A DNA stretch of 60,616 bases from an uncultured bacterium (lineage in GTDB: Bacteria > Elusimicrobiota > Elusimicrobia > Elusimicrobiales > Elusimicrobiaceae): NCBI GenBank assembly GCA_949291545.1, contig CASEWB010000001.1:1-60616 (forward strand), given 5' to 3'. The notes beneath the pieces were generated by a model. It worked only from the letters and a program-made list of their open reading frames with translations, was not told the DNA's origin and ran no database searches. Positions 8,132-15,688 of this stretch are shown here, piece by piece (the stretch's first letter is position 1; each line of letters starts with the position of its first letter). A program made the position numbers and the translations under genes.

Positions 8132-9331
8132 ATGAATTTTGACAGCATCAAAAAAATTCAGGATATGGACCTGAAAGATAAAAAAGTCTTGGTGCGCGTG
8201 GATTACAACGTGCCGCTTAAAGACGGAAAAGTGGACAACAACAAACGCATCGTTGCCACCGAAAAAACCATTAAGCACTTGCTGGAAAACAATTGCCGCG
8301 TAGTACTGATTGCCCACTTGGGCCGCCCGAAGGGCAAAGTTTGCCCGGAATTCAGCTTGGCTCCTGTAGCGGCTGAAGTGGAAAAATTGTTTGGCGTACC
8401 GGTGCACTTTGCCAAAGACTGCGTAGGCCCGGAAGCTGAAAAAGTAGTAGCCGAAACCAAAAACGGCGAAATCGCTTTGTTGGAAAACCTCCGCTTCCAC
8501 CCGGAAGAAGAAAAGAACGACCCCGAATTTGCCAAACAACTGGCCAAACACGGCGAAGTTTTCGTTCAGGAAGCTTTCGGCACGGTACACCGCGCCCACG
8601 CTTCCACCAGCGCGGTAGCGGACTTTTTGCCCGGCTGCGCCGGATACTTGGTGCAGAAAGAAGTAGAATTTTTGGGTAAAGCGCTGGAAAACCCGGCCCG
8701 CCCGTTTGCGGCGGTTGTGGGCGGCGCGAAAGTGTCCGACAAGATTATGCTGCTCAACAATTTGATGGACAAAGTAAACGTCCTCGTCATTGGCGGCGGT
8801 ATGGCTTACACGTTCCTCAAAGTGCAGGGGCACGAAATCGGCAAGTCCTTGTTTGACGCCGAAAAAGAAGCCGAAGCCAAAGCCGTGTTGGCCAAAGCGC
8901 AGGGAAAAGGCGTAAAAATCTTATTGCCGGTGGACCACATCTGCGGCAAAGAATTTGCCGAAACGACCGAACCCGTGACGGTGGAAGACATCAACATCCC
9001 GGCCGACTTGATGGGCTTGGATATCGGCCCGAAAACGGCTGAATTGTTCCGCGAAGAATTGCTTAAATGCAAAACCATCTTCTGGAACGGCCCGATGGGC
9101 GTATTTGAATTCCCGAACTTTGCCAAAGGCAGCTTTGCCATTGCCCAGGCAATGATTGACGCCACGAAAGCCGGCGCCACCACGATTATCGGCGGCGGCG
9201 ACAGCGTGAACGTGCTCAAAAAAGGCAAATTCAACCAGAAAGAACTGTCGCACGTTTCCACGGGCGGCGGCGCCAGTATGGAATTTGTGGAAGGGAAAGA
9301 ATTGCCAGGCTTAGTGGCCTTGGCCAAATAA
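8132..9331 (+). CDS. pgk: Phosphoglycerate kinase
   Basis: 399 residues, normal length. It converts 1,3-bisphosphoglycerate and ADP to 3-phosphoglycerate and ATP in glycolysis. Visible hallmarks: KKVLVRVDYNVPL near the N-terminus (substrate Asp/Asn), AHLGRPKGK, LLENLRFHPEE, FGTVHRAHAS, the ATP-domain VVGGAKVSDK, WNGPMGVFE and the C-terminal GGGDSV and STGGGASMEF. The ribosome-binding site is AAAAAGGAGTCAAGG. The last 12 codons and the terminator have been duplicated just downstream, but the gene itself is intact. With the PPi-PFK at 32106 it represents glycolysis in this window. Confidence 0.98.
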   Translation: MNFDSIKKIQDMDLKDKKVLVRVDYNVPLKDGKVDNNKRIVATEKTIKHLLENNCRVVLIAHLGRPKGKVCPEFSLAPVAAEVEKLFGVPVHFAKDCVGPEAEKVVAETKNGEIALLENLRFHPEEEKNDPEFAKQLAKHGEVFVQEAFGTVHRAHASTSAVADFLPGCAGYLVQKEVEFLGKALENPARPFAAVVGGAKVSDKIMLLNNLMDKVNVLVIGGGMAYTFLKVQGHEIGKSLFDAEKEAEAKAVLAKAQGKGVKILLPVDHICGKEFAETTEPVTVEDINIPADLMGLDIGPKTAELFREELLKCKTIFWNGPMGVFEFPNFAKGSFAIAQAMIDATKAGATTIIGGGDSVNVLKKGKFNQKELSHVSTGGGASMEFVEGKELPGLVALAK

Positions 9332-9372
9332 GACGGCAATTCTTACTCAAGCAAACAATTTGCTTACACAAA

Positions 9373-9402
9373 CCGGGTCCCGCAAGGGGCCCGGCTTATT
9401 TT
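9373..9402 (+). terminator. Intrinsic terminator of pgk, first copy
   Basis: 9-bp stem CCGGGTCCC/GGGGCCCGG with a GCAA loop, followed by CTTATTTTA. Confidence 0.85.
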
Positions 9403-9483
9403 ATACAGAAAGAATTGCCCGGCTTAGTGGCCTTGACCAAATAAGACGGCAATTCGTTCTGTCCGTTGCTTTACTGACACAAA

Positions 9484-9513
9484 CCGGGCCTCGCAAGGGG
9501 CCCGGCTTATTTT
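9484..9513 (+). terminator. Duplicate pgk terminator
   Basis: Second copy of the same hairpin, CCGGGCCTC/GGGGCCCGG with a GCAA loop and the same T-rich tail. Confidence 0.8.
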
Positions 9514-9521
9514 ATAAAAAT

Positions 9522-9551
9522 CCGGCCTTTGGAATTATCTTCCAAGGCCGG
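9522..9551 (-). terminator. Terminator-like hairpin facing the minus strand
   Basis: Stem 9522-9534 pairs with 9540-9551 with a single bulged T. On the minus strand it is followed by ATTTTTATAAAAT, as for a transcript coming from the pseudogene remnant at 9594-9701. Confidence 0.55.
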
Positions 9552-9593
9552 GAAACAATATCGTGGGGAAAACTAATTAAATGTGTATGGTTC

Positions 9594-9701
9594 CTAGGTT
9601 TTATTGGTTAACGCCCTGCACATTTGGGTATTAGCGGCCGCATCTTCCCCCGGGAACGCCAAATCCAGGGCATTGATGGCTTCCGTTCCACCCGTAGCCA
9701 T
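9594..9701 (-). pseudogene. Probable C-terminal remnant of a degraded minus-strand gene, perhaps prepilin-like
   Basis: A 35-codon frame ends at a TAG (9594-9596) 42 nt before a minus-strand terminator. The reading, CYMATGGTEAINAL then DLAFPGEDAAANTQMC and RALTNKT, has normal protein composition and a Cys spacing loosely like the C-terminus of the prepilin at 39407. A TAA lies three codons upstream of the ATG in the same frame, and a neighbouring frame is open there, as expected after a frameshift. No complete gene can be built. The prepilin link is a guess. Confidence 0.35.
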
Positions 9702-9972
9702 ATAGCAAGTTTACTTTTGCCGTGCAAGGGGGGAGCTCCAAGGTAATACCTTTGATTGCATGGAATTTTTAAACCGCTATTTCGTACTACGGCAAGGCTA
9801 CCGCCGCCAAAATGCCGTTAAATCAGCCCCACCACAAACAGTTCACAGCGTAAAACCACCTAAACGGCTTTTTGCGGATTTTTTACATGCAACACTATTT
9901 TCTGATAGCTCTTCGTCATACGCAAAATTTATCAAAAACCAGTTAACGCATTAGGCTCCGCTTCGCCAAACG
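9702..9972. other. Non-coding stretch between the pgk scar and the secG promoter
   Basis: No gene with a start, ribosome-binding site and plausible composition is seen on either strand. Short frames here are interrupted. The region probably belongs to the same decayed locus as the remnant at 9594-9701. Confidence 0.5.
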
Positions 9973-10001
9973 TATACAGTTTACAGAAAAATTTGTATAA
10001 T
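9973..10001 (+). promoter_or_regulatory. Promoter of secG
   Basis: TATACA (9973-9978), 17-nt spacer, perfect TATAAT (9996-10001), 32 nt before the secG ATG. Confidence 0.7.
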
Positions 10002-10033
10002 GATATTGTTATTTTTACAGGAGAATGGTCTAA

Positions 10034-10330
10034 ATGTACACTTTAATTTTGACGTTGCATTTTATCGTCTGTGTTCTTTTGATTTTACTCGTTTTATTGC
10101 AAAGCGGCAAAGGTTCTGCTGCCGGTATTTTTGGGGCGTCTGGCGCCGACAATCTGTTTGCCAGCCCGACGGCTTTCAACGCCGTAAACAAATTCACCGC
10201 TATTTTGGCCGCGGTACTTATGTGCACCTCTGTTATTTTGACGATTGCCTCCAACAAAAAATCTTCCGAATCGGTGTTGGACAACGTCCAAATTCCGGCG
10301 GCTGCGGCCCCGGCTGAAGCGGGCAAATAA
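10034..10330 (+). CDS. secG: SecG preprotein translocase subunit
   Basis: 98 residues. SecG is the small third subunit of the SecYEG inner-membrane channel. There are two membrane helices: LILTLHFIVCVLLILLVLL (4-22) and FTAILAAVLMCTSVILTIA (about 55-73). Between them lies the family signature LQSGKGSAAGIFG...ADNLF. The tail after the second helix is short and Ala/Pro-rich. AGGAGA is 8 nt before the ATG, a perfect TATAAT is upstream and a terminator follows. secG next to a tRNA-Leu gene is common in bacteria and supports the call. Confidence 0.96.
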   Translation: MYTLILTLHFIVCVLLILLVLLQSGKGSAAGIFGASGADNLFASPTAFNAVNKFTAILAAVLMCTSVILTIASNKKSSESVLDNVQIPAAAAPAEAGK

Positions 10331-10336
10331 ATTTTT

Positions 10337-10364
10337 CTCCCCTGCTTATGCGGGGGAGTGTTTT
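10337..10364 (+). terminator. Intrinsic terminator of secG
   Basis: 9-bp stem CTCCCCTGC/GCGGGGGAG (with one G-T pair), TTAT loop, followed by TGTTTTG. Confidence 0.75.
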
Positions 10365-10365
10365 G

Positions 10366-10394
10366 TTGCACGGTACTTCGTTTTTTGCTAGAAT
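10366..10394 (+). promoter_or_regulatory. Promoter of tRNA-Leu
   Basis: TTGCAC (10366-10371), 17-nt spacer, TAGAAT (10389-10394). Confidence 0.7.
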
Positions 10395-10446
10395 ATACCT
10401 GTAACAATTTGGAAGTTCTTTAAAATCCCTCGTCGTACAGATTTTT

Positions 10447-10528
10447 GCGCAGGTGGCGGAATTGGTATACGCGTGCGTTTGAGGGGCGCATGCCGCAAGG
10501 CTTGAGGGTTCGAGTCCCTCTCTGCGCA
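10447..10528 (+). tRNA. tRNA-Leu (anticodon GAG)
   Basis: A complete cloverleaf with a long variable arm as in class II tRNAs. Acceptor stem GCGCAGG pairs with the 3' TCTGCGC; the anticodon loop TTGAGGG between TGCGT and GCGCA carries GAG, reading CUC and CUU. The T arm is GAGGG-TTCGAGT-CCCTC. The discriminator is A10528 and the CCA end is not encoded. A terminator follows directly. The last 13 nt plus terminator are repeated at 10703. Confidence 0.95.
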
Positions 10529-10536
10529 CACTTTAA

Positions 10537-10559
10537 CCCGGGCCAACGCCCGGGTTTTT
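10537..10559 (+). terminator. Intrinsic terminator of tRNA-Leu, copy 1
   Basis: 7-bp stem CCCGGGC/GCCCGGG, loop CAAC, five T. Confidence 0.85.
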
Positions 10560-10599
10560 ATTGGGCAGAGAGCGGGCAAACTGCTTTGCCCGCGTAGGG

Positions 10600-10715
10600 G
10601 CGAGAATGGCGGAGCGTTGTACGAGTTTGAGCGAAGCGAAAGGCGAGTACCGCGAGCCCGGACCGCAGGCATTTCCCGTCAGGAAATGACCGGAGGGAGT
10701 GGCCCTCTCTGCGCA
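10600..10715 (+). pseudogene. Possible degenerate tRNA-Leu-like sequence
   Basis: This segment has TGGCGGA (10607), TACG and TTTGAG (10626) in the same order and nearly the same spacing as TGGCGGA (10454), TACG and the anticodon-loop TTTGAG (10478) of the intact tRNA. It ends in a pseudo T arm GAGGG-AGTGG-CCCTC and the identical 3' acceptor end. The middle holds about 34 extra nt and the acceptor 5' strand does not pair, so it cannot be a working tRNA. Confidence 0.3.
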
Positions 10716-10723
10716 CACTTTAA

Positions 10724-10747
10724 CCCGGGCCAACGCCCGGGTTTTTT
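10724..10747 (+). terminator. Duplicate tRNA-Leu terminator
   Basis: Same 7-bp stem and CAAC loop as at 10537, followed by six T. Confidence 0.8.
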
Positions 10748-10779
10748 ACTGTAAATTGAAAACTCGTTTGGAGCTGCAT

Positions 10780-11658
10780 ATGACCCCACTTTTAGCGGCC
10801 TGGATTTGCTGGGCTATCGTCGGATTATCGCCCATTGCGGGCAAATACGCCGTAGGCGTTATCAGCCCGGCTTTGCTTGTGTTTTTGGGCACGCTTATAG
10901 GCGTTTTCTATTTTTCTCCGTGGATTACCAAAAACCATAAATGGGGGGAATTATTGGCCCCGCAAACCCGCTGGAAATTTTTATTTATCGGCACGTTTGG
11001 CACGGCCCTCCCGTTCACCATCTCCCTTATTGCTCTGCACTACACCACACCCGGCAACGCGGCCATTTTGCAACAGTCCGAACTGCTCTACTCGCTGTTA
11101 TTTGCCATCCTATTTTTGAAAGAATTTCCCAGCCGCCAGCAGCTCCTGGGCAGTGTGCTGATTGTGGCGGGGGTGCTGGTTATTTTGCTGAAAGAACAAT
11201 ATACCCCGCGCTGGACGGGTGATTTGCTTATTGTAGGCAGCACCTGGATGCTGCAAGCCGGTTCCACCGTTGCCAAAAAACTACCCCAACACCTGGATTA
11301 CCGCGTGATTGGTATGGCACGCAACCTGTTTGCTTTGCCGGCCCTGGTAGTAATTTTAGCGGCAATGTATGTGTGGGGGGAACCGTTTGTATTAACCCCT
11401 AATGCGCAAATGTTGGCGGTATTAGGCTATACGGGCTTATTTAAATACGGTTTGGCAATGGTAGTATGGTACAAAGCCATCCGCGCGCTGGATTTAAGCA
11501 AAGTAACGGCAATTTATTTATCGTACCCGGTGCTTTCGCTGGTGATTTCGGCCCTGCTGGGGCTGGAAAGCGTCAGCACGCACCAGTTTGCGGGCCTGGC
11601 GCTTACGCTGGGCGGGGCGTATTGGGTGAGCCTGACCGTAAAAAAAGAAGGGCATTAA
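10780..11658 (+). CDS. EamA/DMT-family membrane transporter, paralog 1
   Basis: 292 residues from the ATG at 10780 (GGAG upstream). The longer in-frame start at 10699 is rejected because that codon lies inside the repeated tRNA end and terminator. About ten membrane helices form two EamA repeats; in each, a helix ends in an acidic residue followed by a positive one (LFAILFLKEFPSRQQLLGSVLIVAG in the first; the second has LSKVTAIYLSYPVLSLVIS). DMT exporters move small metabolites such as amino acids or nucleosides. The next gene, 47 nt downstream, is a clear paralog (shared GTFGTALP, ALxYTTP, LDLSKxTAI and GGAY). Confidence 0.92.
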   Translation: MTPLLAAWICWAIVGLSPIAGKYAVGVISPALLVFLGTLIGVFYFSPWITKNHKWGELLAPQTRWKFLFIGTFGTALPFTISLIALHYTTPGNAAILQQSELLYSLLFAILFLKEFPSRQQLLGSVLIVAGVLVILLKEQYTPRWTGDLLIVGSTWMLQAGSTVAKKLPQHLDYRVIGMARNLFALPALVVILAAMYVWGEPFVLTPNAQMLAVLGYTGLFKYGLAMVVWYKAIRALDLSKVTAIYLSYPVLSLVISALLGLESVSTHQFAGLALTLGGAYWVSLTVKKEGH

Positions 11659-11705
11659 TCTTTCCTACCCGTTCGGAATTAAGTACAATATATCCAGGAG
11701 ATTTT

Positions 11706-12596
11706 ATGTTTCGCATTGCACCGGTTTTTGCGATTTGGATTGCCTGGTTCGCCACGGCGGCCAATTTGGTCATCAGCAAAGCGGCGGTGCCGTACGTTAC
11801 GTCGGCGTTGTTTATTCTGCTGGCGTGTGCGGTAGCTTCCGTATGTTTTCTGCCCTACGTCTGCAAGACGGGCGGCTGGAAAATACTGTTGGACAAAAAA
11901 GTCTGGCCGCAGTGCTTGGCCATGGGTACTTTCGGCACCGCACTTCCGATGACGATTTTTATGATTGCCTTAAATTACACTACCCCCGTCAACGGAGCCA
12001 TTCTAAACCAGTTTGAAATTATCTATTCGCTCATTTTATCGGCTATTCTGCTTAAGGAACGCCCCACGCTTAGGCAAATTGGCGGCTCTCTGCTTATTTT
12101 GCTGGGGGTAGGCCTGCTGTTGTGGCAAGCCGGTACAACCGTACAATTAAAAGGCGATTTAATGATTATCGGCTGTTTGTGGATGTTTCAACTAAGCCAC
12201 ATTTTTGCCAAAAAACTGCCGGCGCATATGCCGCCGCAGCTAATCGCCGCGGCGCGGGCCCTGTTTGCTATGCCGGCGCTGTTACTGCTGGTTATTTATT
12301 TAGCCTTGTTCCAGGGGCCGCTTCAGTTTGAAAGCAACGCCACCTTATGGAGCACGCTGGTATTGTGTGCGGTTGTAAATTATTTTTGGGGAAACACTTT
12401 TTGGTATCAGGCCATTCGCCATATGGATTTAAGCAAAGCAACGGCAATTATTTTGTCGTATCCGGTCATGACATTTGTGCTTGCAGTCCTGTTAGGACAA
12501 GACAAAATTACTGCATTTAAGATACTGGGCATGGTGCTCGCTATCGGCGGGGCTTATATCGTGACCGGTATGGTCAAACAAGGAGATAACAAATGA
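11706..12596 (+). CDS. EamA/DMT-family membrane transporter, paralog 2
   Basis: 296 residues from the ATG at 11706 behind CAGGAGATTTT; the longer frame from 11466 overlaps paralog 1 and is rejected. About ten helices with the same landmarks as its neighbour: GTFGTALPMTIFMIALNYTT, AILLKERPTLRQIGGSLLIL, MDLSKATAIILSYPV and the final GGAYIVTGM. The pair arose by tandem duplication and has diverged widely; either each handles a different substrate or they act as a heterodimer. The stop overlaps the HAD gene by 4 nt. Confidence 0.92.
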   Translation: MFRIAPVFAIWIAWFATAANLVISKAAVPYVTSALFILLACAVASVCFLPYVCKTGGWKILLDKKVWPQCLAMGTFGTALPMTIFMIALNYTTPVNGAILNQFEIIYSLILSAILLKERPTLRQIGGSLLILLGVGLLLWQAGTTVQLKGDLMIIGCLWMFQLSHIFAKKLPAHMPPQLIAAARALFAMPALLLLVIYLALFQGPLQFESNATLWSTLVLCAVVNYFWGNTFWYQAIRHMDLSKATAIILSYPVMTFVLAVLLGQDKITAFKILGMVLAIGGAYIVTGMVKQGDNK

Positions 12597-13444
12597 AAAA
12601 GCTCGTTTTATTTGATTTGGACGGTACGCTGGTCAATGCCGGCGGCGCCGGACGGACCGCATTAAAAAAAGCGATGGAAGAACTCTATGGCGTAAACCCG
12701 GAATTTGACCACTCGCTCATTTCCGGCCGGACGGATTTGGATAATTTTTCTATTGTCTATTCCCTGATTAAAAAAGGCAAAAAGCCCACCGCCGCCGAAA
12801 TGAAAAAAATGAAAGCCAAATACTTGGAACTCCTGCCGACGGAAGTGCACGCAGTGGTGCGCTGCAAAAGATATGACCTTATCCCCGGCGTGGAAAAATT
12901 TTTGAAACTGCTTGCCAAAGACAAAGAGGTTATCTTGGGCCTAGGCACCGGCAACCTGGAAGAAGGCGCCAAAATTAAATTGGAACCCAGCAAATTAGGG
13001 GAATATTTCTCCGTCGGCGGTTACGGCGAAGATGGCCACACCCGCGAAGAAATGCTCCAAGCCGCCGTCAAGCGCGCCGAAAAGAAATTTAAAACCAAAA
13101 TTGCCCCGGAAGACGTGTACGTCATTGGCGATACGCACCGCGATGTTTGCGCCGCCAAAAATTGCGGTTTCCACAGTGCGGTGCTGACAAACGGTTTTGG
13201 CGAAGCGCAAAAAATTCAGCGCGCGGCCGCCGAATTGGAAACTAAAGATTTTACCGACATTACCACTTTCTGCGTCTGGCTGGGTTTAAAAACGGACCCC
13301 AAAGGCGTTAAACGCGGCAGCTATATTATGCCCGCCAGCGCCATTGAACACGTTTTCTTCAGCCGCACCGGCATTGACGAGGACCGCCTGAAAATGCTGC
13401 GCATTAAAAAATATTCGGACCTGGAATCCGGCACCATTATGTGA
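12593..13444 (+). CDS. HAD-superfamily phosphatase (phosphoglycolate-phosphatase-like)
   Basis: 283 residues, ATG overlapping the stop of the EamA gene. HAD motifs: I, FDLDGTLV (D8 nucleophile, D10); cap domain after GAGRTAL; II, LGLGTGN; IV, GDTHRDVCAAKNCG with the metal-binding GD. The family dephosphorylates small metabolites. Compared with a typical 220-residue Gph/PPase-like HAD enzyme it has about 60 extra C-terminal residues (from KTDPKGVKRG on) with no visible motif. The substrate is unknown. It is the third gene in the 10780-15595 unit. Confidence 0.88.
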   Translation: MKKLVLFDLDGTLVNAGGAGRTALKKAMEELYGVNPEFDHSLISGRTDLDNFSIVYSLIKKGKKPTAAEMKKMKAKYLELLPTEVHAVVRCKRYDLIPGVEKFLKLLAKDKEVILGLGTGNLEEGAKIKLEPSKLGEYFSVGGYGEDGHTREEMLQAAVKRAEKKFKTKIAPEDVYVIGDTHRDVCAAKNCGFHSAVLTNGFGEAQKIQRAAAELETKDFTDITTFCVWLGLKTDPKGVKRGSYIMPASAIEHVFFSRTGIDEDRLKMLRIKKYSDLESGTIM

Positions 13445-13453
13445 GGGCTCCCC

Positions 13454-14023
13454 ATGGAATGGTATACCGCAGCTGAACGTTTTACGGAAGCGTTGGCCTC
13501 CTCGGACCCTACTCCGGGCGGGGGGGCGGCCGCCGCTATGACGGGCGCCATGGGCTGCGCTTTGGCCATGATGGCCGTAGGCACTACGCTTAAGCGCAAA
13601 GCCACGCCCGAGGAAATCCGCCCGCGGCTGACGCAAAGCCTCAAACGGCTGAACGCTTTTAAAAACGAACTCAAAGGCTATATCCGCCAAGACGGCGAAG
13701 CATACGCCGCCTATTTGACTGCTAAAAAATTGCCCAAGGAATCCCCCGAGCGCGAAAAAGCCGTGCAGGACGCCCTGTTGTTTGCCGCGCGCGTACCGGC
13801 GGACGCGGCTTCCGCCGCGATGCACTGCCTGCGGGAAGTGGAGCAAATCAAAGGCGATATTGCGGAAATTATCCTTTCGGACGTACACTGCGCCAAACAC
13901 TTGCTGCAGGCGTGTATAAAAAGCTCGGTAGAAAGTATCCGGGCCAACCTGGCTTTTATTAAAAACGAGGACCGGGTTAACGAAATCAACAAGCAGATTG
14001 CCACCCTGTTAAAGGCCTGCTAA
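13454..14023 (+). CDS. Cyclodeaminase/cyclohydrolase-family protein (FTCD C-terminal-domain type)
   Basis: 189 residues, 9 nt after the HAD gene. The start TAAERFTEALASSDPTPGGG followed by AAAAMTGAMGCALAMM matches the helical formimidoyl-THF cyclodeaminase family, which makes methenyl-THF from formimidoyl-THF; related FchA proteins are methenyl-THF cyclohydrolases. The glycine-rich PGGG loop binds the folate. Here the domain stands alone, as in many anaerobes. Residues 90-180 are helical and charged as usual. A one-carbon (folate) role is likely; the exact reaction is open. No ribosome-binding site is strong (GGGCTCCCC precedes the ATG). Confidence 0.88.
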   Translation: MEWYTAAERFTEALASSDPTPGGGAAAAMTGAMGCALAMMAVGTTLKRKATPEEIRPRLTQSLKRLNAFKNELKGYIRQDGEAYAAYLTAKKLPKESPEREKAVQDALLFAARVPADAASAAMHCLREVEQIKGDIAEIILSDVHCAKHLLQACIKSSVESIRANLAFIKNEDRVNEINKQIATLLKAC

Positions 14024-14035
14024 AAGGAATTGTTT

Positions 14036-15595
14036 ATGAGCGACAAAGCAAACAAACGCAGCGGTATGCTGAGCACTATTTATAATATGCTGCCAACGAT
14101 TGACGACGATTACGCCGCCAAGCTGGTCTACACGCTGGAAGACAAAAAAGCCCTGCCGGAACTCCAGCAAGACATTGCCGATATTGCCGCCCAGTTGAGT
14201 TCGGACTCGCCTATGGCGGATACCACCGTTGCTAAAATTTTATTGGACGAAATTACCATTTCGGCTGCTTTGCGCCAGCTGCGCATCTACAACAATTCCA
14301 CCTCTATTAGCGAGCTTTGCGCCGCCTTGGAAGTACCGGCCAAAGATACCAGCAAATTGCTGGAGGTATACGCTTCGTTTTCCTCGCGCAAATATTTTGA
14401 CGAACAGTTCGCCGCCGCCCTAAAAGACGTACAGGACAGCGATATGAAAGACGAAGACAAAGCCCTCCACGCGGTAAATATTTTAGTGCATAAAGCGGAC
14501 GAACTGCTGGCTGCTTCACCCAAAATTGCCAGACAAAACAAAAAAGAAATCTTTAAAACGGCAGACAAATATCACCTTTCCGTGCAAATTACGGCGGAAC
14601 TGGAGCTGCTCTATACCCAGCCGGCCAGTATCGCTTTCCAGCCGGAATTTGACCGTTTGCTTAAATTGCTTTTAGCCCAAAACCCGGACAAACGCCTCTG
14701 CGCTTCGCTGGCGGCGCGGGTGATGTTGTGCCAAATCACCGCCAAAGACGCACAGGACATAGCCTTGCTTTCTAAATTATTAAACGGCCAACTCTTGGAA
14801 GAAGATTTGCTGATTATCGCCTGCCGCTATTTAAAGGCTAAAGCGCCGGCCGATATTGCCGCCACGTTTGAAGCCGTCTTAAAAAAACTTCCCCATGTTT
14901 CCAGCCCGGAAGAAAACCTGGGCTTGGCGGTACGGGTATTGTTAGACGGCACGGCGGAAAGTTTTGAAAACGCCAGCCAAAAAGCCTCCGTCCTGCGCGA
15001 ACGCGAAGTGCTGCGCAAAGCTTTGTCGAAAAAAGGCCTTTACAGCGGCTATGAGTACGACTTAGCGGAGCGCTTTGGCGGTAAAAAAACATTTGTACAA
15101 ATTGAACGGGAAATGCAGGAACTGCTGCACTCTTTACCTTATTGCAGCGACGAAAAAGACAACAAAGAACTCGCCTGCAAAGTGCTGTTGGGCACCCTAA
15201 GCCAGGAGGAAGCTTCCAAGCAAGCCCAATACCTGCGCGATTTAAAAGCCCAAACACTTACCCAGGGCTTGGCACCGGAACTGATGAAAAGCTACCTGGG
15301 CACCAAATCCGCGGACGAGCTGATGAAGTTTTTTGAAGAATCGCTTGCTCCTTATACCTTTTGGAAATCCGACCGGGAAAAACACGTCTTTGCACTGCAT
15401 ACGCTGGTGGGGGAACTGAATGGTACTTACAACCGCCGGATTTCGCAATTTGTACTGGAAATGCTGGAAAATGGTTCCTCGCTCGACTTAATGACGGATA
15501 TGCTGGAAAATATTCAAGCCAAAAAATCCAGCGCGCAGGAACTGGAAAATTTGTTGGAGCGCTACAAACAGGCGCGGGCTTCTTCCAAAGCCTAA
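14036..15595 (+). CDS. Large helical cytoplasmic protein of unknown function
   Basis: 519 residues from the ATG at 14036 behind AAAAGGAATTG; a TTG two codons earlier is less likely. There is no signal peptide or membrane span. The sequence is almost wholly alpha-helical and rich in Leu, Ala, Lys, Glu and Asp, with repeated motifs of similar shape (DEKDNKELACKVLLGTLS; EENLGLAVRVLLDGTAE; DKRLCASLAARVMLCQIT), which suggests an armadillo/TPR-like solenoid with a period of roughly 100 residues. It follows the cyclodeaminase gene by 12 nt and ends the unit. I recognise no family. Confidence 0.8.
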   Translation: MSDKANKRSGMLSTIYNMLPTIDDDYAAKLVYTLEDKKALPELQQDIADIAAQLSSDSPMADTTVAKILLDEITISAALRQLRIYNNSTSISELCAALEVPAKDTSKLLEVYASFSSRKYFDEQFAAALKDVQDSDMKDEDKALHAVNILVHKADELLAASPKIARQNKKEIFKTADKYHLSVQITAELELLYTQPASIAFQPEFDRLLKLLLAQNPDKRLCASLAARVMLCQITAKDAQDIALLSKLLNGQLLEEDLLIIACRYLKAKAPADIAATFEAVLKKLPHVSSPEENLGLAVRVLLDGTAESFENASQKASVLREREVLRKALSKKGLYSGYEYDLAERFGGKKTFVQIEREMQELLHSLPYCSDEKDNKELACKVLLGTLSQEEASKQAQYLRDLKAQTLTQGLAPELMKSYLGTKSADELMKFFEESLAPYTFWKSDREKHVFALHTLVGELNGTYNRRISQFVLEMLENGSSLDLMTDMLENIQAKKSSAQELENLLERYKQARASSKA

Positions 15596-15688
15596 ACACG
15601 CCATAGGAAAAAACGCTGTTAAATTGCGCGATAATTTGCTATGCTGTTATCGTGCCGTGTTACATTTATTTTTTCAAGGGTGAAATAT

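Larger units (their letters stand above)
9295..9515 (+). repeat. Tandem duplication of the pgk 3' end plus terminator (about 113-bp unit)
   Basis: Unit 1 starts at 9295 inside pgk and unit 2 at 9408. The first 48 nt (last 12 pgk codons, stop and 11 nt) recur at 9408 with only two differences. Each unit ends in a near-identical GC-rich hairpin with a GCAA tetraloop (stems 9373-9394 and 9484-9505) and TTATTTTATA. The middle parts differ in sequence. The second copy of the coding tail has no start. Confidence 0.9.
10516..10746 (+). repeat. 44-bp perfect direct repeat: tRNA-Leu 3' end plus terminator
   Basis: Copy 1 (10516-10559) is the 3' strand of the tRNA T arm and acceptor stem plus its terminator. 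Copy 2 (10703-10746) is identical. They enclose 143 bp with hairpins at 10571-10592 and 10670-10688. The layout resembles an attL/attR pair of a tRNA-targeting element, or a decayed second tRNA-Leu. No integrase gene is nearby. Confidence 0.85.

Noticed and set aside
8120..8833. 237-codon minus-strand frame opposite pgk
   Set aside because: Phe/His/Gln-rich product typical of antisense shadow; pgk is unmistakable on the other strand.
10600..10715. A second functional tRNA-Leu
   Set aside because: The 5' acceptor strand does not pair with the copied 3' end, the T loop is lost and the middle is expanded; at most a pseudo-tRNA.
10233..10733. Minus-strand frames across secG end, tRNA-Leu and the repeat
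   Set aside because: They read through a tRNA gene and two terminators. Proteins predicted opposite tRNAs are a known annotation artefact.
13286..13900. 204-codon minus-strand frame across the HAD and cyclodeaminase genes
   Set aside because: It crosses the junction of two recognised genes and has shadow-like composition.
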